Source: Phaffia rhodozyma (Eukaryota; Basidiomycota; Tremellomycetes; Cystofilobasidiales; Mrakiaceae). From it: a stretch of DNA of 64,000 nucleotides. This document shows, in pieces, positions 44,300-56,500 of the stretch. The notes under the pieces are model-generated. The model was given only the letters and a program-made list of their open reading frames with translations, did no database searches and was not told where the DNA came from. Both the position numbers and the translations under genes were made by a program. Every line of letters starts with the position of its first letter. Position 1 is the stretch's first letter. Location: the NCBI GenBank assembly GCA_014706385.1, contig JACGZH010000003.1:1-64000 (forward strand), in the 5' to 3' direction.

Positions 44300-45082
44300 C
44301 TAGTTATTAAGTCTCGTTTTATCACCGCACTTCATGCACGTGTAGAATCTGACGTCGAACAATTTGTGCGCTGTCTTTTAGCAAGAGAAACAATCAAACA
44401 AGTCAAGACCAGAAATGTAGAACTTGCACTAACGTTGTGGAACCTTCATCCGCACTACGGAGCTGTAGGTCTTGATAAGACAAACCGATATGTCCGCACT
44501 TTAGACACTTTTCTTCGACCTGGTATTCACGTGTACAAATAATAAGAGTTTTCCGGTGTCAGAAGATCATTTCATTCTAGATTAGGCCAGGAGACACCAG
44601 TGATTGTATGATCTGATAAACTTGGAAATGAAGATGATGATAATGATAAATGAAGAGAAATTGCATACCACTGGTAAAGATGTCTCTTGCTCTGCATCCT
44701 CAGCTTTCACCACTAACGCCCTCTTTGCTTTCAAAGCGGAAGGGAAAGCGGCTGGATTCGAGTGGGTCTTGACATTCAAGTTCTCGTATGCTGTGCATAC
44801 AATGAAAGTGACGACGATGCAGTTCAGTCAACCAATAGCCAAAAGAAAGATCGATACCAACCGGACATATCCCGTTTCCCTCGTATATCTTTTGGGTCCT
44901 GAATATGAAAACTTTCCAACATTAAAAGATTCAACCGACTCACATTCTGCGGGCTCTTGATGTCCACACTGCTCGCATGTAATGGTATCCAAATCCCCAG
45001 GAAGGTCGAGCAGAGTCGAGCATATCGGGCAAAAGAGCAGGGAACCGATTAACTTGGCCTTTGGCTTGATAGCAGGAGCCAT
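44300..45082 (-). CDS. RPA12: RNA polymerase I subunit Rpa12 (A12.2)
   Basis: This small two-zinc-ribbon subunit supports RNA cleavage and termination by RNA polymerase I in the nucleolus. About four exons run from ATG 45082. The first holds LLFCPICSTLLDLPG and ITCEQCGHQEPAE, the N-terminal C-x2-C / C-x2-C ribbon. The next exon has VKTHSNPAAFPSALKAKRAL. Two short exons give CLKCGHIGLSYQDLQLRSAD and EGSTTFYTCMKCGDKTRLNN before TAG. QLRSADEGST is the TFIIS-type acidic hairpin motif with the catalytic Asp-Glu pair. Length is about 120-125 residues, as in the family. It is transcribed away from OPA3, which starts 387 bases to the right. Confidence 0.93.
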
Positions 45083-45469
45083 GGTCTGAAGATGTTGTAT
45101 GAATGCTGACAGCGATTTCTTTCGGTACGAGTATGTATGTATATGATATAATGAGCTCGTCCGGGTCTTCCTATAGAGCCAAGGGAAGAGGACGATAGAC
45201 GAAATGAAGAATCAAGTTGAATCCGAAGGAAGAGAGCAAGTCATGGCTGGCGAACCGATAATTTCTGAGGCGATAGAACTGGAATGATTACCTAATATGA
45301 ACCTCTAACAATGCATATATAGCTTTTGCCGAATCTGGCCGATGACATACGCTACTATCAACATTCTCCTTCCCTCCGTGATATCTCTGCTCACTCCGTT
45401 GATCTGTTGAGCTCCTTGTTAACCATCATCATCTGCATCTTCTTTATCAACATCTTCATCATAGACTGA
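45083..45469. promoter_or_regulatory. Bidirectional promoter of RPA12 and the OPA3-like gene
   Basis: These 387 bases separate divergent start codons. A CATCATCATCTGCATC-type C/A/T leader lies before OPA3. No motif is conclusive. Confidence 0.55.
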
Positions 45470-46754
45470 ATGGCATCTGTTAAAATAGGTAATGATTTCC
45501 TTGACTCTTTTCTTTTTTATAACGGCAACATCAATACTGAGGACACCTCCTCGTGTCACTTTTAGCCAGTCTGTTTATAAAGACTGTGTCTAAACCAATA
45601 GCTAATAAACTCAAGCAGCAGGCAGCCGAGCATGAGAGGTTTAGGCAGGTTTGTATCTCTCTAGCCCAGGTATGTGTCTCTTGTGTTTTCCCCTTCATCT
45701 TCAATCGGATGACAGGAAGTTCACTCCGACTTGTCTTGCTTTCTCAACAGTTCATGCACTCGACCGAGGTTAAATTGCGCACCAATGTCATGGGGTTTGT
45801 GCTGTTTCTTCTTCTTCAAATAAGTCTCTGGTATCTGGGGTTTGACCATAATTCCTCTTTTTGAACCTTCCAGTGAATCTCGGGCTTCTATTCGACCCCT
45901 CAACGATGCTAAGGGTATGTCAGAAACTGATGTGAAATCGCTCAAAACGTATGACTTACCTGATGTTCGCTCTTGTACACCGTAGCTGTGGCCAACGGCG
46001 CGAATTCATTAGCAGAAGGTTTCCTTTTTCTCGTCGGTATCTCACTAATCGTAGGAGAGGCATATCGGTCATCTCGAAATGCGGGGAAACGAAGGGATGA
46101 TGTCGATGATCAACTGGAATCCTTGTTGGCAGGATTGGAGGAGGTCAAGGCAAGAATAAGCAAAGAGGAAGAGGAAGAGGGACTCGCCCGGAGAGAGGCT
46201 GAAGAAAAGTACGTTTGAATTCATCGTTTCCCTGGGTGTGGTATGATCTTAGACATGTATCGTTTTAATGTTTGTCTTGCCCTTCGTCTTTCGTCTTCTT
46301 CTTACTCTTTCCCTCTGCGTTCTTTACACTGCGCAGAATTGAACATTTGTCCAGCATCCTCTCTCAGGTGATATCTATCGGACTCAAGGGAGGTTGGCTA
46401 GACCAGTCGACTCTACCTCCGACGAATGCATATCCTTCGCTCTCTTCCCCCTCTTCCCCCTCTGCACCCTCTTCCCCCTCTGCTCCTTCGAACCAGTCTA
46501 CTCTTCAATCATCATCATTATCATCCTCCCCTTTATCCTCTGACGTTACTCTCAGCTCGGACAAAGAGAACACGACGTCCGCTATTCTCCCTTTCATTCA
46601 GCTCCAGTCCGTTTTTCAAAAAGGTCCGACACGCCAGCCACGTGTGAGCTCGAAGAGGATAGACGAGGAAGAGTTGAAGGATGATCTGTTTGAAGATACA
46701 TTCACCGAGGATCTCTTCGAGGGAAAAGCTAGCGGGCTCAAGGAAACAGAGTAG
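45470..46754 (+). CDS. OPA3-family mitochondrial protein
   Basis: OPA3 proteins are peripheral proteins of mitochondria of unclear biochemical role. A short first exon MASVKI (45470) splices to SLFIKTVSKPIANKLKQQAA and FRQVCISLAQ, the conserved OPA3 N-terminus. Another exon gives STEVKLRTNVMG, then AVANGANSLAEGFLFLVGIS, a membrane helix. A coiled coil follows (QLESLLAGLEEVKARISKEE). The last exon adds LSSILSQVISIGLKGGW, a Ser/Pro-rich linker and an acidic C-terminus to TAG at 46754. This is longer than animal OPA3 (about 180 residues), as common in fungi. The tail function is unknown. Confidence 0.9.
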
Positions 46755-47406
46755 ATCTACCCCGACTCATTCATCTACATTTTTACTCGCACATTGACTC
46801 GATGACGAGATGTGTACTTATCAATGCGTTTAAAACAGTCAATGACCGATAAGCATCAGATATTCACAATTATATACAGGTTCCCAAGACTGAAATGATC
46901 TAAGGGAGTAAGCAGGCGAAAAGCGATAAGGAGGGGCAGATAAGAAAGGCAAAGGGGAGGGAGGCTGATGAATGGTGAACATCCGAAGATGGATTAGGTT
47001 GTCTCTATATGTGGGGAAGATTTCGACAGAGTAGCAAATATGAATCAGAACGGGCGCGGTTTTATTATGCTGCAGAGAGAGAATCATACACGAACAAGTC
47101 CAAATAAGGGAGCGGGATAGGGACAAGAGCAAGCGATAGAGCGGAAATGATACAGGCAAGGGGTGTGTGTGTATGTGTGTGTGTGTATGTGTGTGTGTGT
47201 ATGTGTATGGGTATAGATATGGAGTGAGAGTAGGAGAAAAGATAAAGGGAGAAGGGCCGGAGGGAAATCCCTCACGGTGATGATGGTCACTTGTTTCCCG
47301 TCAGAGTAACGAATGACAAAGAAAGGCGCCCTGATGCATGGACAACCCACGGACGGGAAGAGGCAAACGCGGGAAGGGAATTAAAATAGGAAAAAACACA
47401 TGGATT
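46755..47406. other. Convergent 3' flanks with GT microsatellite
   Basis: No gene is present. Apparent minus-strand ORFs translate a GT/TATG simple repeat and purine-rich sequence. Confidence 0.55.
47162..47209. repeat. (GTGTGTAT)n-type microsatellite
   Basis: About 48 bases of GT dinucleotides are interrupted by three TATG steps. Confidence 0.95.
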
Positions 47407-49473
47407 TTAGATACTGAACCCTAACATGCTCAGCATCCTCTTCGACTCTTGATCTAGACCTGGCTTCCACCCTTTCTCGGCCAGCCTGTTTCCTTGAAGT
47501 TGGTTAGGGTGTCCGTCTGAATCTCCTGTGGAGGTCGAGGGTAACGATTTAGACGCGGACGGTAGAGGTAATGTTCTTCCGTCTGAACCGGCAAAAAGAG
47601 AGGAATCCGTGCTGCACCTAGAGTTGAAGCTGTCGGTCTCGTAGGATGAAATTGAAGGCATCGACGAAGGCATCGATGCCGGCCGATGGGCCGATTGAAG
47701 GAAACCTGGTTGCCGAGGCGGAAGGAGATTGGGGGAATGTGTGGGGTATTGAGCGTACGATTGCGGGGTGTAATAGGGAGACATGACGGAAGTGGAAGAG
47801 GAAGACATCTGGGATTGAAGAGGAATAGGTAAGAAACCGCTGGTCGGCTGAACGGGCGGCCAATCCACCGGTAAAGGTAGAGAAGATGGTCGAGAATGTA
47901 CAAAACGCGCTGGATCGGAAGACATGGCTTCCAATGGATACGATCTACTGGACGAACTGGGACTCGATCGTTCTGATGCGGTCCAACTTCGACTTCTATC
48001 GCGTCGATGTTTTGAACCAGACTTTGGTGGTTGGTGGGTGAATGTGGTCGAACGTGGTTGTCGAGGAGGATATGGTCGAGTAAGAAGCTCATCCGAAGGG
48101 AATGTTGGCCCGGTCCGTGGCGGTAGATTCGTCCACTTTGATACACCGTCTGATTCAGGGCGGGGTTGTGGAAAACTGCCATGGGTGCCATTCGGGGAAG
48201 GCGAACCCGAAGTGAGGAAAGGAGATTGTTTAGAGGAGGAAGGGATATTCATGCTTGTTGGGATAGATGTCGTGGATGGCTCAGAGGGCACAACGGGCAT
48301 AGCGGACGAATGTGAAGAAGCGCTTGGATGTTTCCAACAGGATAGATTCAGCCCGACATAGGCCGGATCAAATGAGGGTACCGTGAGCTTGGCGATCGAT
48401 TTTGGACAATGATAAGAGATCACGTCTATCAAAGAAAGACCGGTGCGGTTGCGACAAGATGAGTGGAGGATTGAGGAGAAGGTAAACGTAGATTTGAGCA
48501 GAGAAAAATAGATGGATTGGCATTCGGAACTTACGAAATTTTTTGGGAGACTGATCTGGCAATTGAAGATTGACACTAAACTGATGTGACAGGATTGTTC
48601 GCAACGGTTAGAAATAGACTCTAGTAGGATTCGATATATAAACAATGGACATACTGTTTGTTTGATCAGGCCATTGTCTGAGTAAGTACAGGGAGTGGTT
48701 AGAAATTAACCGAGAACACGTTGGTTCAGTATTCTTCCTGGTTCTGACCAAGGCATTCTTTCTTCGCTTACCGATTTTACGACTGCTGACAACAAAAGAA
48801 CTCAACAGGATGATTAGCACAAAAGAGGGAGAGGAGAAGGGACGTGACAGAATATATCAGTACCACATTTCTCCTAGGCTTTGCTTCTGACCGGTGACCA
48901 GGAGATACTTACGGGGCTTGAGAGCTCGATCCTTCTGTGAACGTATAGAGCTCTTCATACACCAAGAAGTCACCGGCAACTTTGGAACATGACCATTTTT
49001 TTCCATCCGTCCAGCGCTGCATCTGTGTTTCCTCTATCGCGCGTTAAGGACCGGATTGGACGAAACGAGGAAAGTTGAAGATGAGAAGGAGAAGGAGAAG
49101 AAGAAGGAGAAGAAAAAGAGATCAGGCGAAAACCTCAAGAAGAGGCGAGACCCTCGAGCTGATTCAAAACCTACTCTCTTCCCATATGAAAACAGCCCCA
49201 TCCCGGATATATCTTTCACGATCTGCTTTACTGAGCCGTCGGACAGTTCGGGGAAGGAGCCCTTGACGGACAGACTCGAGAAGAATCAGTCTAAGAAGGG
49301 GGTCAAAAGGCTCGTCAATCTCATTTGCTTGCTATAAGGATATGGGCCTGACTGAAGAGAGTGCTCAAGGGGGAAGACCCCCAAGGGCAAGGTTGAAAAG
49401 AGTCTCACGCGTCGTCAGATGTCTCGAGCAGGACCGAGGTGGCTGTAGGTAGAGAGACCGGTTGGTCGGCCAT
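47407..49473 (-). CDS. WOPR-domain (Gti1/Pac2) transcriptional regulator
   Basis: WOPR proteins (Wor1, Ryp1, Gti1, Pac2) bind DNA directly and control morphology, sporulation or virulence switches in fungi. The first exon MADQPVSLPTATSVLLETSD (49473) splices to LILLESVRQGLLPRTVRRL and RDGAVFIWEE, the WOPRa half. The next exon gives MQRWTDGKKWSCSKVAGDFL and VYEELYTF. A later exon gives DNGLIKQTFSV, the WOPRb start, then HVISYHCPKSIAKLTVPS. The C-terminal 280 residues are Ser/Pro-rich with RRDRSRS and end in MLSMLGFSI. Junction phases were checked at the first two introns (DDA|LILL and FIWEE|K). The unusually long upstream region (over 1.5 kb) fits a tightly regulated master switch. Whether it is the Gti1 or Pac2 subtype is not decided. 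Confidence 0.9.
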
Positions 49474-51209
49474 TGATGGTGAAAGATTGTGTGTTGAGTG
49501 TTTTACTGGGATGGTCTAATCAGAAGGATATGTGGATGCGACCGGGGTAAGGACGATGAGCGAGGAAATATGGGTGGATGAGTTGGACCTGTCGGGTTAG
49601 GAAGCCCGATGGTGTGGTTGTCGAAAAGACTAACCACACTGGCAAGAAAACGACAGAAAGGTGGGGCAAGGGGTAATGAATTGGCAAGTATTGAATGGTT
49701 ATCGTGATTACCAACCCGATGGAACTGCGACCGAACCCTCGGAGCAAACGACAAGAGCAGAATAGCGGGAAAGAGATGGAAAGCTGGTAAAGACCGGGTC
49801 CGGAAGAAAGCAACGAAGGAACAAAGTGACGCTAGAAGGATATAGGTTGACAACGACTGAAGAGTAAGACGGATGAGGAGAAGAAGGAGAAGAAAGAGAA
49901 GAGAATGTGAGGTGTGTCGGTATAGGGATGTGTGTGTGTGTGTGTGCGCTCGAAGGCCGATGGGTTCGATAAACCGTGCTGGCCCTCTATTCTGGCTCTC
50001 CATCCGCGCCCATCGATTGTAGCCGACGGGCCGGATGACTCAGGAGGGGCAAGCAAGCGAAGAGACCCGATGGGAAAGGCGGGGAGAAGGCAGGGACAAA
50101 ACGCGCAGAAGAAGAAATTTTGCTTGTGGAGACGCTCAAAAGGAAAGGCAAATTGACGATCGACTGAAAAGGAAGACGGCAAAGCTTGCAAAAAGGCAGA
50201 AGATCAGAAGATAAATAAACGCGGCAATGATTTCTCTCTCTCCTTTAGAGCGGCTTGTTTGGATTGTTTTATCTCATTTTGTATTTTCGTTCAGTAGAAA
50301 TGTCTTTATTCTTTTGAAGCTTTTCTCTTCTTCTCTTTTTCTCTTCTTTTTACAATTCATCCTCTTGTTCTTCTTCCTGTGCTCTTGATAAGATGTTTAC
50401 ATTGCGGTATACAATCGTTCTATTTGATATATAAAGAAGCATTAAGCCACTTCGAACGATGACCAGAAGAAAGTGTCCAAGACATCAAAGCGTAAGTCGG
50501 AAGGAAGAAGAAGGCCAAAACAACACCATCGGCTACGGATCAACCAGAAATGAGCGCGTGTTTGAGTAAAATAGGAAGGAAATTACAAGATCCGACTTAG
50601 CAGAGGGTACGGATTAGGTCGTACATAGGGCTGTTCACTATACGACAAGGGAAAGGGAAAGGAAAAGGAAAAGGCTGACAGGGCCAAGGGTACACATGTG
50701 AATGTGGCTGGAATTAATGAAACACTTTTCAGGCTGTTCCCCTCCCTTTCCAATGGAATTTCGGCTTGTGTTGTTAATTAATCGGTGACCATTTGGCCGA
50801 TCGAGCGGATCGGCCGTAACGAGCCCGCTCGGGAAAACCATCAAAGGGGCTCGGCACGGAAACTCAAAGGGAAAAAAAACGTGCGCGGCCTGGATCGGAT
50901 CCCTCCAGATCGGCCGAGAGGAGTAAGTTAAGTTTCCGAATCCGGTTCTTTCTGACATTTGTCATTTGCATCCGAAATCTTTTGTCTTCTTAACCACACT
51001 CAACATCATTCTATCACTCGCCCATGATCTCCTTTGTTCACGGATTTTGACTGGTCCAATCAACAAATCGGGAGTGAACTCTGCCTTCCGAACATTGAAT
51101 CATGACATATCCCCTCGTCAGTCCCGCTTTGTCTTCGACCAGCCGAGCTCGGTCTCTAGCTTTCTTCGCGCAAAGTTCCCATCCGTGCAGCTCAGCCAGA
51201 TTCTTTCGT
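49474..51209. promoter_or_regulatory. Long upstream region of the WOPR gene
   Basis: No gene is supported in 1.7 kb. The region holds a (TG)9 run at 49929-49946, purine-rich sequence (49860-49920), pyrimidine-rich sequence (50230-50400) and AAAGGGAAAGG units (50645-50675). The rightmost 250 bases may include the last exon of the DUF1295 gene. Such a long region is common for WOPR regulators. Confidence 0.5.
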
Positions 51210-53179
51210 TTACAAAGGTCCGCCAGAGAAACCATAATCAGTCGAGTCATTCATCGGTTCACAAGATATCTCATAAGCGTACCTTTTAAGATAAGTATCC
51301 AATGGCCAAAACATACCCACCCGTCGTTGATAGGCTCTCTTGTATGCAGGGTACTTTGGCGAAGTGATGTACTCGGTGAAAAGTCTACGGGAACCAAGAA
51401 AGATAAAGAGAAGAACAGCCAAAGTTAGGGAATTAGTACAACCCTCGGCTCACACATCAAGCTAGTCAATTTACTTACGTCGACGCGATAAATAGAGACA
51501 TCAACCCAAGCGCACCGGCAAAAGGCCACCACGGCACACTAGTCGCAGAGCCGGCGATCAATTCCCATCCGGGACGATCACTCGAGGCGATTTGGTTCCG
51601 GAGCTGGCGGAAACCCGAAGGCACGGAAGACGACAGATGAACTAATGGAAACAAGCCTTGCAGCAACCAGAACGACTGTTCCAGAGCAAACGCCGGGCTA
51701 AATGAATCATCATCAGATGCGGATAGTCAGTATCAAGGCCATACACCCGCACTCACAAACACAGAATACAGAAAATTAGAACAAACTGTCGAGAGTAACT
51801 CCAGAGACCTTCGCTCACAAACCCTCGTCTCAGATCAGTCTCTCCCCATGTGATGGATAACGATTTGGGACCCAGGCCGAACGGAAGTACCGTCCAGGTT
51901 TTTGTCTTCGCTCGCTTCTCATCTGGAGTGTGCTTCCAAGATTGGTAGCTTGAGAAATTCCAGGATTTGAATTAAAAAGAAACGTATAAACAGAATCAAG
52001 GTTAGTGGGAAACCATCTAATATCGATGTTCTGTCTTGACGTAAAGAAGATCCGTATAAGAGGAAAGTAGTGGGGTTATCACATACGCCTGTTGGATTCC
52101 ATCTGAGAGATACTCCCCGATCACACAAGCGACACATGCACCGGCCAGCACCCAATCGGCTCTCGTCGGACCCGAATTCGTCTTGAGAGCTTGAGCATCT
52201 TTTTTAGAGAGCGCGGAAGAATATAAAGTAGGGTTTGATTGAACTAGTAGGTAGTAAGACGGAAGAGCTATGCCTAGTAGTAGAACGTTTTGAGCGATAG
52301 CTTCGAAAGTGCAGAGCATAGAGGTTTGAAATTCATATAAGCACCAAACTCTAAATGGCATCGATTCACGGAAAAAACATACCGATAAACAAGATGTTAA
52401 AGATCTTCAGAAGGAACTTGGGAACCTTGTCTCTCAAAACCTCCCATCGATAATCCTCGCTGTTTGGGTGGAAGAACCCTCGTCTATATGCGTTAAAGCT
52501 TAGCCGAGCCGACCAGAAGAGCTGGGTGGCGAGCATGAGAAGCTGCCTGTGATCGGTATGAGCGAGAATATACGAGACGATCTCTTCGTAGTTTTTCAGC
52601 GTGATAGGAGGCCGGTTGTCTGAAGCCAGTGATAGATAATGGGCGATCAGAGGCTGAAACGTGAAATGGATGGTGTACCTGTAGAAATTGCGAACTTTAT
52701 GTCAGTGTGTTTACGTTCGGATCGAGTGTGACCATTAGATGAAACAAGATAAAACGACAGGTGTTGAAACCGAAGAAGAAAGATTCTTCTAGACTTACAT
52801 AACAGGCAAAAATGTCCACACCCTATCGACCTGACTCAGATTACCGGTGATCTCACTTGCAAGCCACTATAGGGGAACGTGAATAGGGTGATATAAATCT
52901 TGTCGGCACATTCCATTGGTTTCCATTGCTTGCGACAGGATCACACAAGATAGCAAACACTCGACTTACTGTCCACGCAGAATTCCATACGACCAGCAGG
53001 AAAGCTGAGTAGAGCGGATGAGAGTGGGTGTAGATGTATTGAAGATCAGCGAGCGATCTCGGCGGGCTCTTCAAAAGTGTCTCTGGAAAACTCTGAATAT
53101 CGGAGAAAGGAAGTTTTGGGATTGATGAGAACTTGGAATAAGTTGAGAGTGTGCTTGTAGTAGATCTAAACAAGCCCAT
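51210..53179 (-). CDS. DUF1295 membrane protein (steroid 5-alpha-reductase-like)
   Basis: This is a multi-pass membrane protein related to 3-oxo-5-alpha-steroid dehydrogenases and isoprenylcysteine methyltransferases. The start is MGLFRSTTSTLSTYSKFSSI at 53179. Exons give YSAFLLVVWNSAWT, ARLSFNAYRRGFFHPNSED with YRWEVLRDKVPKFLLKIFN, the span NVLLLGIALPSYYLLV, WVLAGACVACVIGEYLSDG, SEGLWSYSRQFVLIFCILC, WWPFAGALGLMSLFI and TEYITSPKYPAYKRAYQRR with VGMFWPL, the family's C-terminal signature. The usual SRHPNY motif reads SYSRQF at an exon end, probably completed by the next exon. The final coding bases are uncertain: a donor follows LKR near 51300, so the true stop may lie further left than 51210. 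Enzymatic activity in this fungal branch is unproven. Confidence 0.8.
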
Positions 53180-53567
53180 GATGTCTGGCCTCTTTCAAGA
53201 TGGTTAGATTCTGGATACAGAAGAAGGCTAACAAAAATACAGAAGCAGTGGGCAAGCCCAGATTCCCTGGTCTTCCGATCTTTCCTAGTCGGACCGATCG
53301 GACGGACAGCTCATCGGTGAGTTACGTCATCGCCTGGTTACAAGCCTGCCACCAGGTCATCAGACTGGAATGAGACTGACATACAATATAACCCTAACAA
53401 TGAGCTAATACACCGCCATGATAATCTGAACGCTCTCTTACAATCATAACTCCCATCTCTCTAGTTTCTTTCATCTTGTTCCTTCTCATCTCTCTTCTTT
53501 CTGATCAGTCCCAGACTTTCTAATAGGTAACTCATCCAATCCCTTCCGTTTCTACTGACACAGCATC
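53180..53567. promoter_or_regulatory. Bidirectional promoter with telobox
   Basis: The 388 bases between divergent genes contain TAACCCTAAC at 53389-53398, 170 to 210 bases from both start codons. Such AACCCTAA sites bind Tbf1/TRF-type Myb factors in yeasts. Confidence 0.6.
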
Positions 53568-56500
53568 ATGTCCGATTTTCCGTGGGTGGGCAAGTCCATG
53601 TAGGTTCTCCATCTCGTCCCATTTGCTTTCGGATTGAGTGATTGGATGAGATGAACGGAGTCTGATTCCTCTGCCTCCGTGGTTGGTTCTTCTCAGCATG
53701 AGGTACAACTCTCCTCACTCGACGGACCTCTCCTTTGATGCAGACCAGGCAATCCGCGTACTTGGACCAGCACCTGAAACCGATGACTGGAGCCTTGGCG
53801 AGATTTTAGAGACTGGAAAGAAAGGTATCTTTCCAAAGGTTCGTTCGGTCAACCAGCTTTGAGTTACACATGTGGAGGCGCGGCCTCCCTCGTGACCGCA
53901 TTTTCACCATGTTGGCTGTCTGTTGACTCTCGGTTGTCTGTTTCTCACCGTTTCTCTTCCTCTTTGTTCTCTTTAGGAATTTGTCATCAAAGTCGATCCC
54001 AGCGAATCATCCTCTACCGCAGCCCCAACAGACTCTGAACAGGAAGACGGTTCATCCACTAAGCCAACCGAATCGCTACCTTCTCCGGTCGCAGAGGCAC
54101 CAAAGGCAACTCCCATGACTATTCCTCCCAAACCAGATGACATCATCAATCGGACACCTTCCCCTCCTCCTCAGAACTCTCCTCCCATAAAGAGTGAGAA
54201 TAGCCAGGATCCTCTCCACATCTCATCGAAGAAGATCGTCGACGACAACACGGTCCCTATCCACACCAATGATCCGGTTGTCCAACCTGCTCGATCTTTA
54301 TCTCCTCCTCCTCCTCCTTCGGATATCTCAACGCCTACCCCAGCCGCTCCGGTCACTGTATCGCCTTCACTGGAGCCCTCTCATCCTCCTGTCAATATGG
54401 CTGCATCTCCTGCGCCCATCCTTGCTTCGCCGCCTCCTTCAGCCGTCAAAGTTGGTGGAATGAGCGCTTCGGATGCGAAAGAGTCGATCAAGTCTGGAGG
54501 CTCCCTCAAAGATCGAATGGCCATGTTTCAACAGAAAGCAACCCCAGCGACTTCTGGTCCCCCGCCGATTCGAACGAAGCCGGCTGGCAACTGGTCTTGG
54601 AAAAACAAGCCGGCTGTCTCCTCCTCTTCTACAGCCGAGCAATCGATGACTTCTCTCAAGGTCGAATCTGCTACCTCTAGTTTGGGCGCAGATGAAGCTC
54701 ATCCACCAACCACCTTACCAGCTTCTCAACCAGGTGGAATGTCGGCTTCTGATGCTAAAGAATCCATCACCAAGGGTGGATCTCTTAAGGAACGAATGGC
54801 TGCATTGCAAGGAAAAATAGGTGGAGCGGCTCCGATCCCTCCTCCTGTCCCCTCTGGAAAGCCCAGAGTTTGGAAGCGACCTGAAGCTCCTTCTGCCCCA
54901 GTCTCTGAGCTGGTCCAGCCAGAAGAAAAGAAGAAGTCTAAGTGGGTTGTTGAGGAGGTTAGTAGGGACGAGTTGGACGGCTCTGTGCTCAAGAGTGGCG
55001 AAGACTTATTGAAGAGCAACGAAGGACTTGAAGAGAATACCGAGGCCGGTACTTCAGCTACGATAGACAAATCCTCAGGCGACAAGGAAGTCGTTCCTGA
55101 GCTAACTGAAGCTGAACAAGCTGAGCCAGCCGCAGTCGACGACGAGGAGGTAGTGGAGAAAGAAAGACGGTTAGTTCTAGAACTGCTCTCAATCGTTTAT
55201 GCTTAACATCCGTCGCTGAGTGCAACCTCTTTTTACTTTATTTGAAAACAATGACAACAAAAACAACAACAACGGAAAACAGAGCCGCTATTGCTGCTCG
55301 TATGGCTAAGCTGGGAGGTCGTGGCATGTTTGCACCTCCTCCGCCGCCACCCACTCCTATTATCAGAAAACAAAACATTAATGATAGCACAACTACTGAG
55401 GAAGCTTCGATTGCGAGCGAGCCGTCTTCATCTACCCTTACTACCTTGTCAACCCAAGCAGAAGACAATAGCTCCGCTACTCCTGCCACCGCGCCTCTTC
55501 CTGCGATGCCTCGGCGGGCAGCACCTCCTCGACGCAAGCCCAATGCCACTCCCAAAGCATCAGATCCGATACCAAGTGCCCCAAACCCTCAAGAGATTCC
55601 TTATCCTAAAACAGATGAAGAGAAGGCAGAGATCGCGGAGAAGGAAGCCTTGGCTAAGGGCGAACATGGCGTTGAGGGCGCGGAGCGAGCTGGAATCGCT
55701 TTAGAAGCACCTGAGGAGGGGGAACAGATGGATGATCAGCCTTTGGTTTCTAGTGAGGCCGAAACCAAGAAGGATTTGCCTGGGTCCACAGCTACTCAAC
55801 CCCGGTCGACCAACCTTGAGGTCCACCCGTCCGCTGTTAACTCCGCTTCTTCGATTGACCATACTCAGGAGAACCCCGTCGTAGTTGAGTCGGACGGTCA
55901 TTCAGTCCACTCTCATACGAACACAACGCATGTAGATGTGGCTTCACCTAAAAGGAAACTATCAATTCCATTGCCGGAGAGAGAATCCTTCGTCAAATTA
56001 GACGAGGCCGAATTCAGACAAACCATTAAGACACCTTCCTCTATTGGCTTTGTCGGAAACGAAGAGCATATTCAAGGGTCTGCTCTGTCCGGAGAAGTCT
56101 CTAGATCACCCGAACAGGATATAGAGAAGGGTACGAGCTCTTCTTGATTCTCTCTCGTGTGTTCATTAACTGTGTGGCATTGCCCTAAGCACGCAACTCT
56201 CCAATCTATCATAACCTTCCCCATGGCTACCGCACTCTACTTCTTACTTCTTCCTATCAATTCGCCTCAGTTTTCCTCTTGATTTAAAGCACTGTTTTTC
56301 TGACATGGCCTCATATGCTCTTCTCCCTCTAATTCGTCCTGCTCCTTTCCTGCGTTCGTGTCCAACTTCTTCCTTTGTTTCTTGATCGATGATATGATTT
56401 ATTACTCTGTCATCGTCTCGAATTCAACTGAAATGAAGAAGAAGCGAACTCTGAGGCGCCAGCCGAAGAGTTGTCTGAGGATGAAGAGGAGAACCTCGAA

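Noticed and set aside
47084..47350. ORF with alternating His-Thr repeats
   Set aside because: A translation of the GT microsatellite.
54171..55085. Antisense ORFs across the Bbc1-like gene
   Set aside because: Shadows of the Pro/Ser/Glu-rich coding strand.
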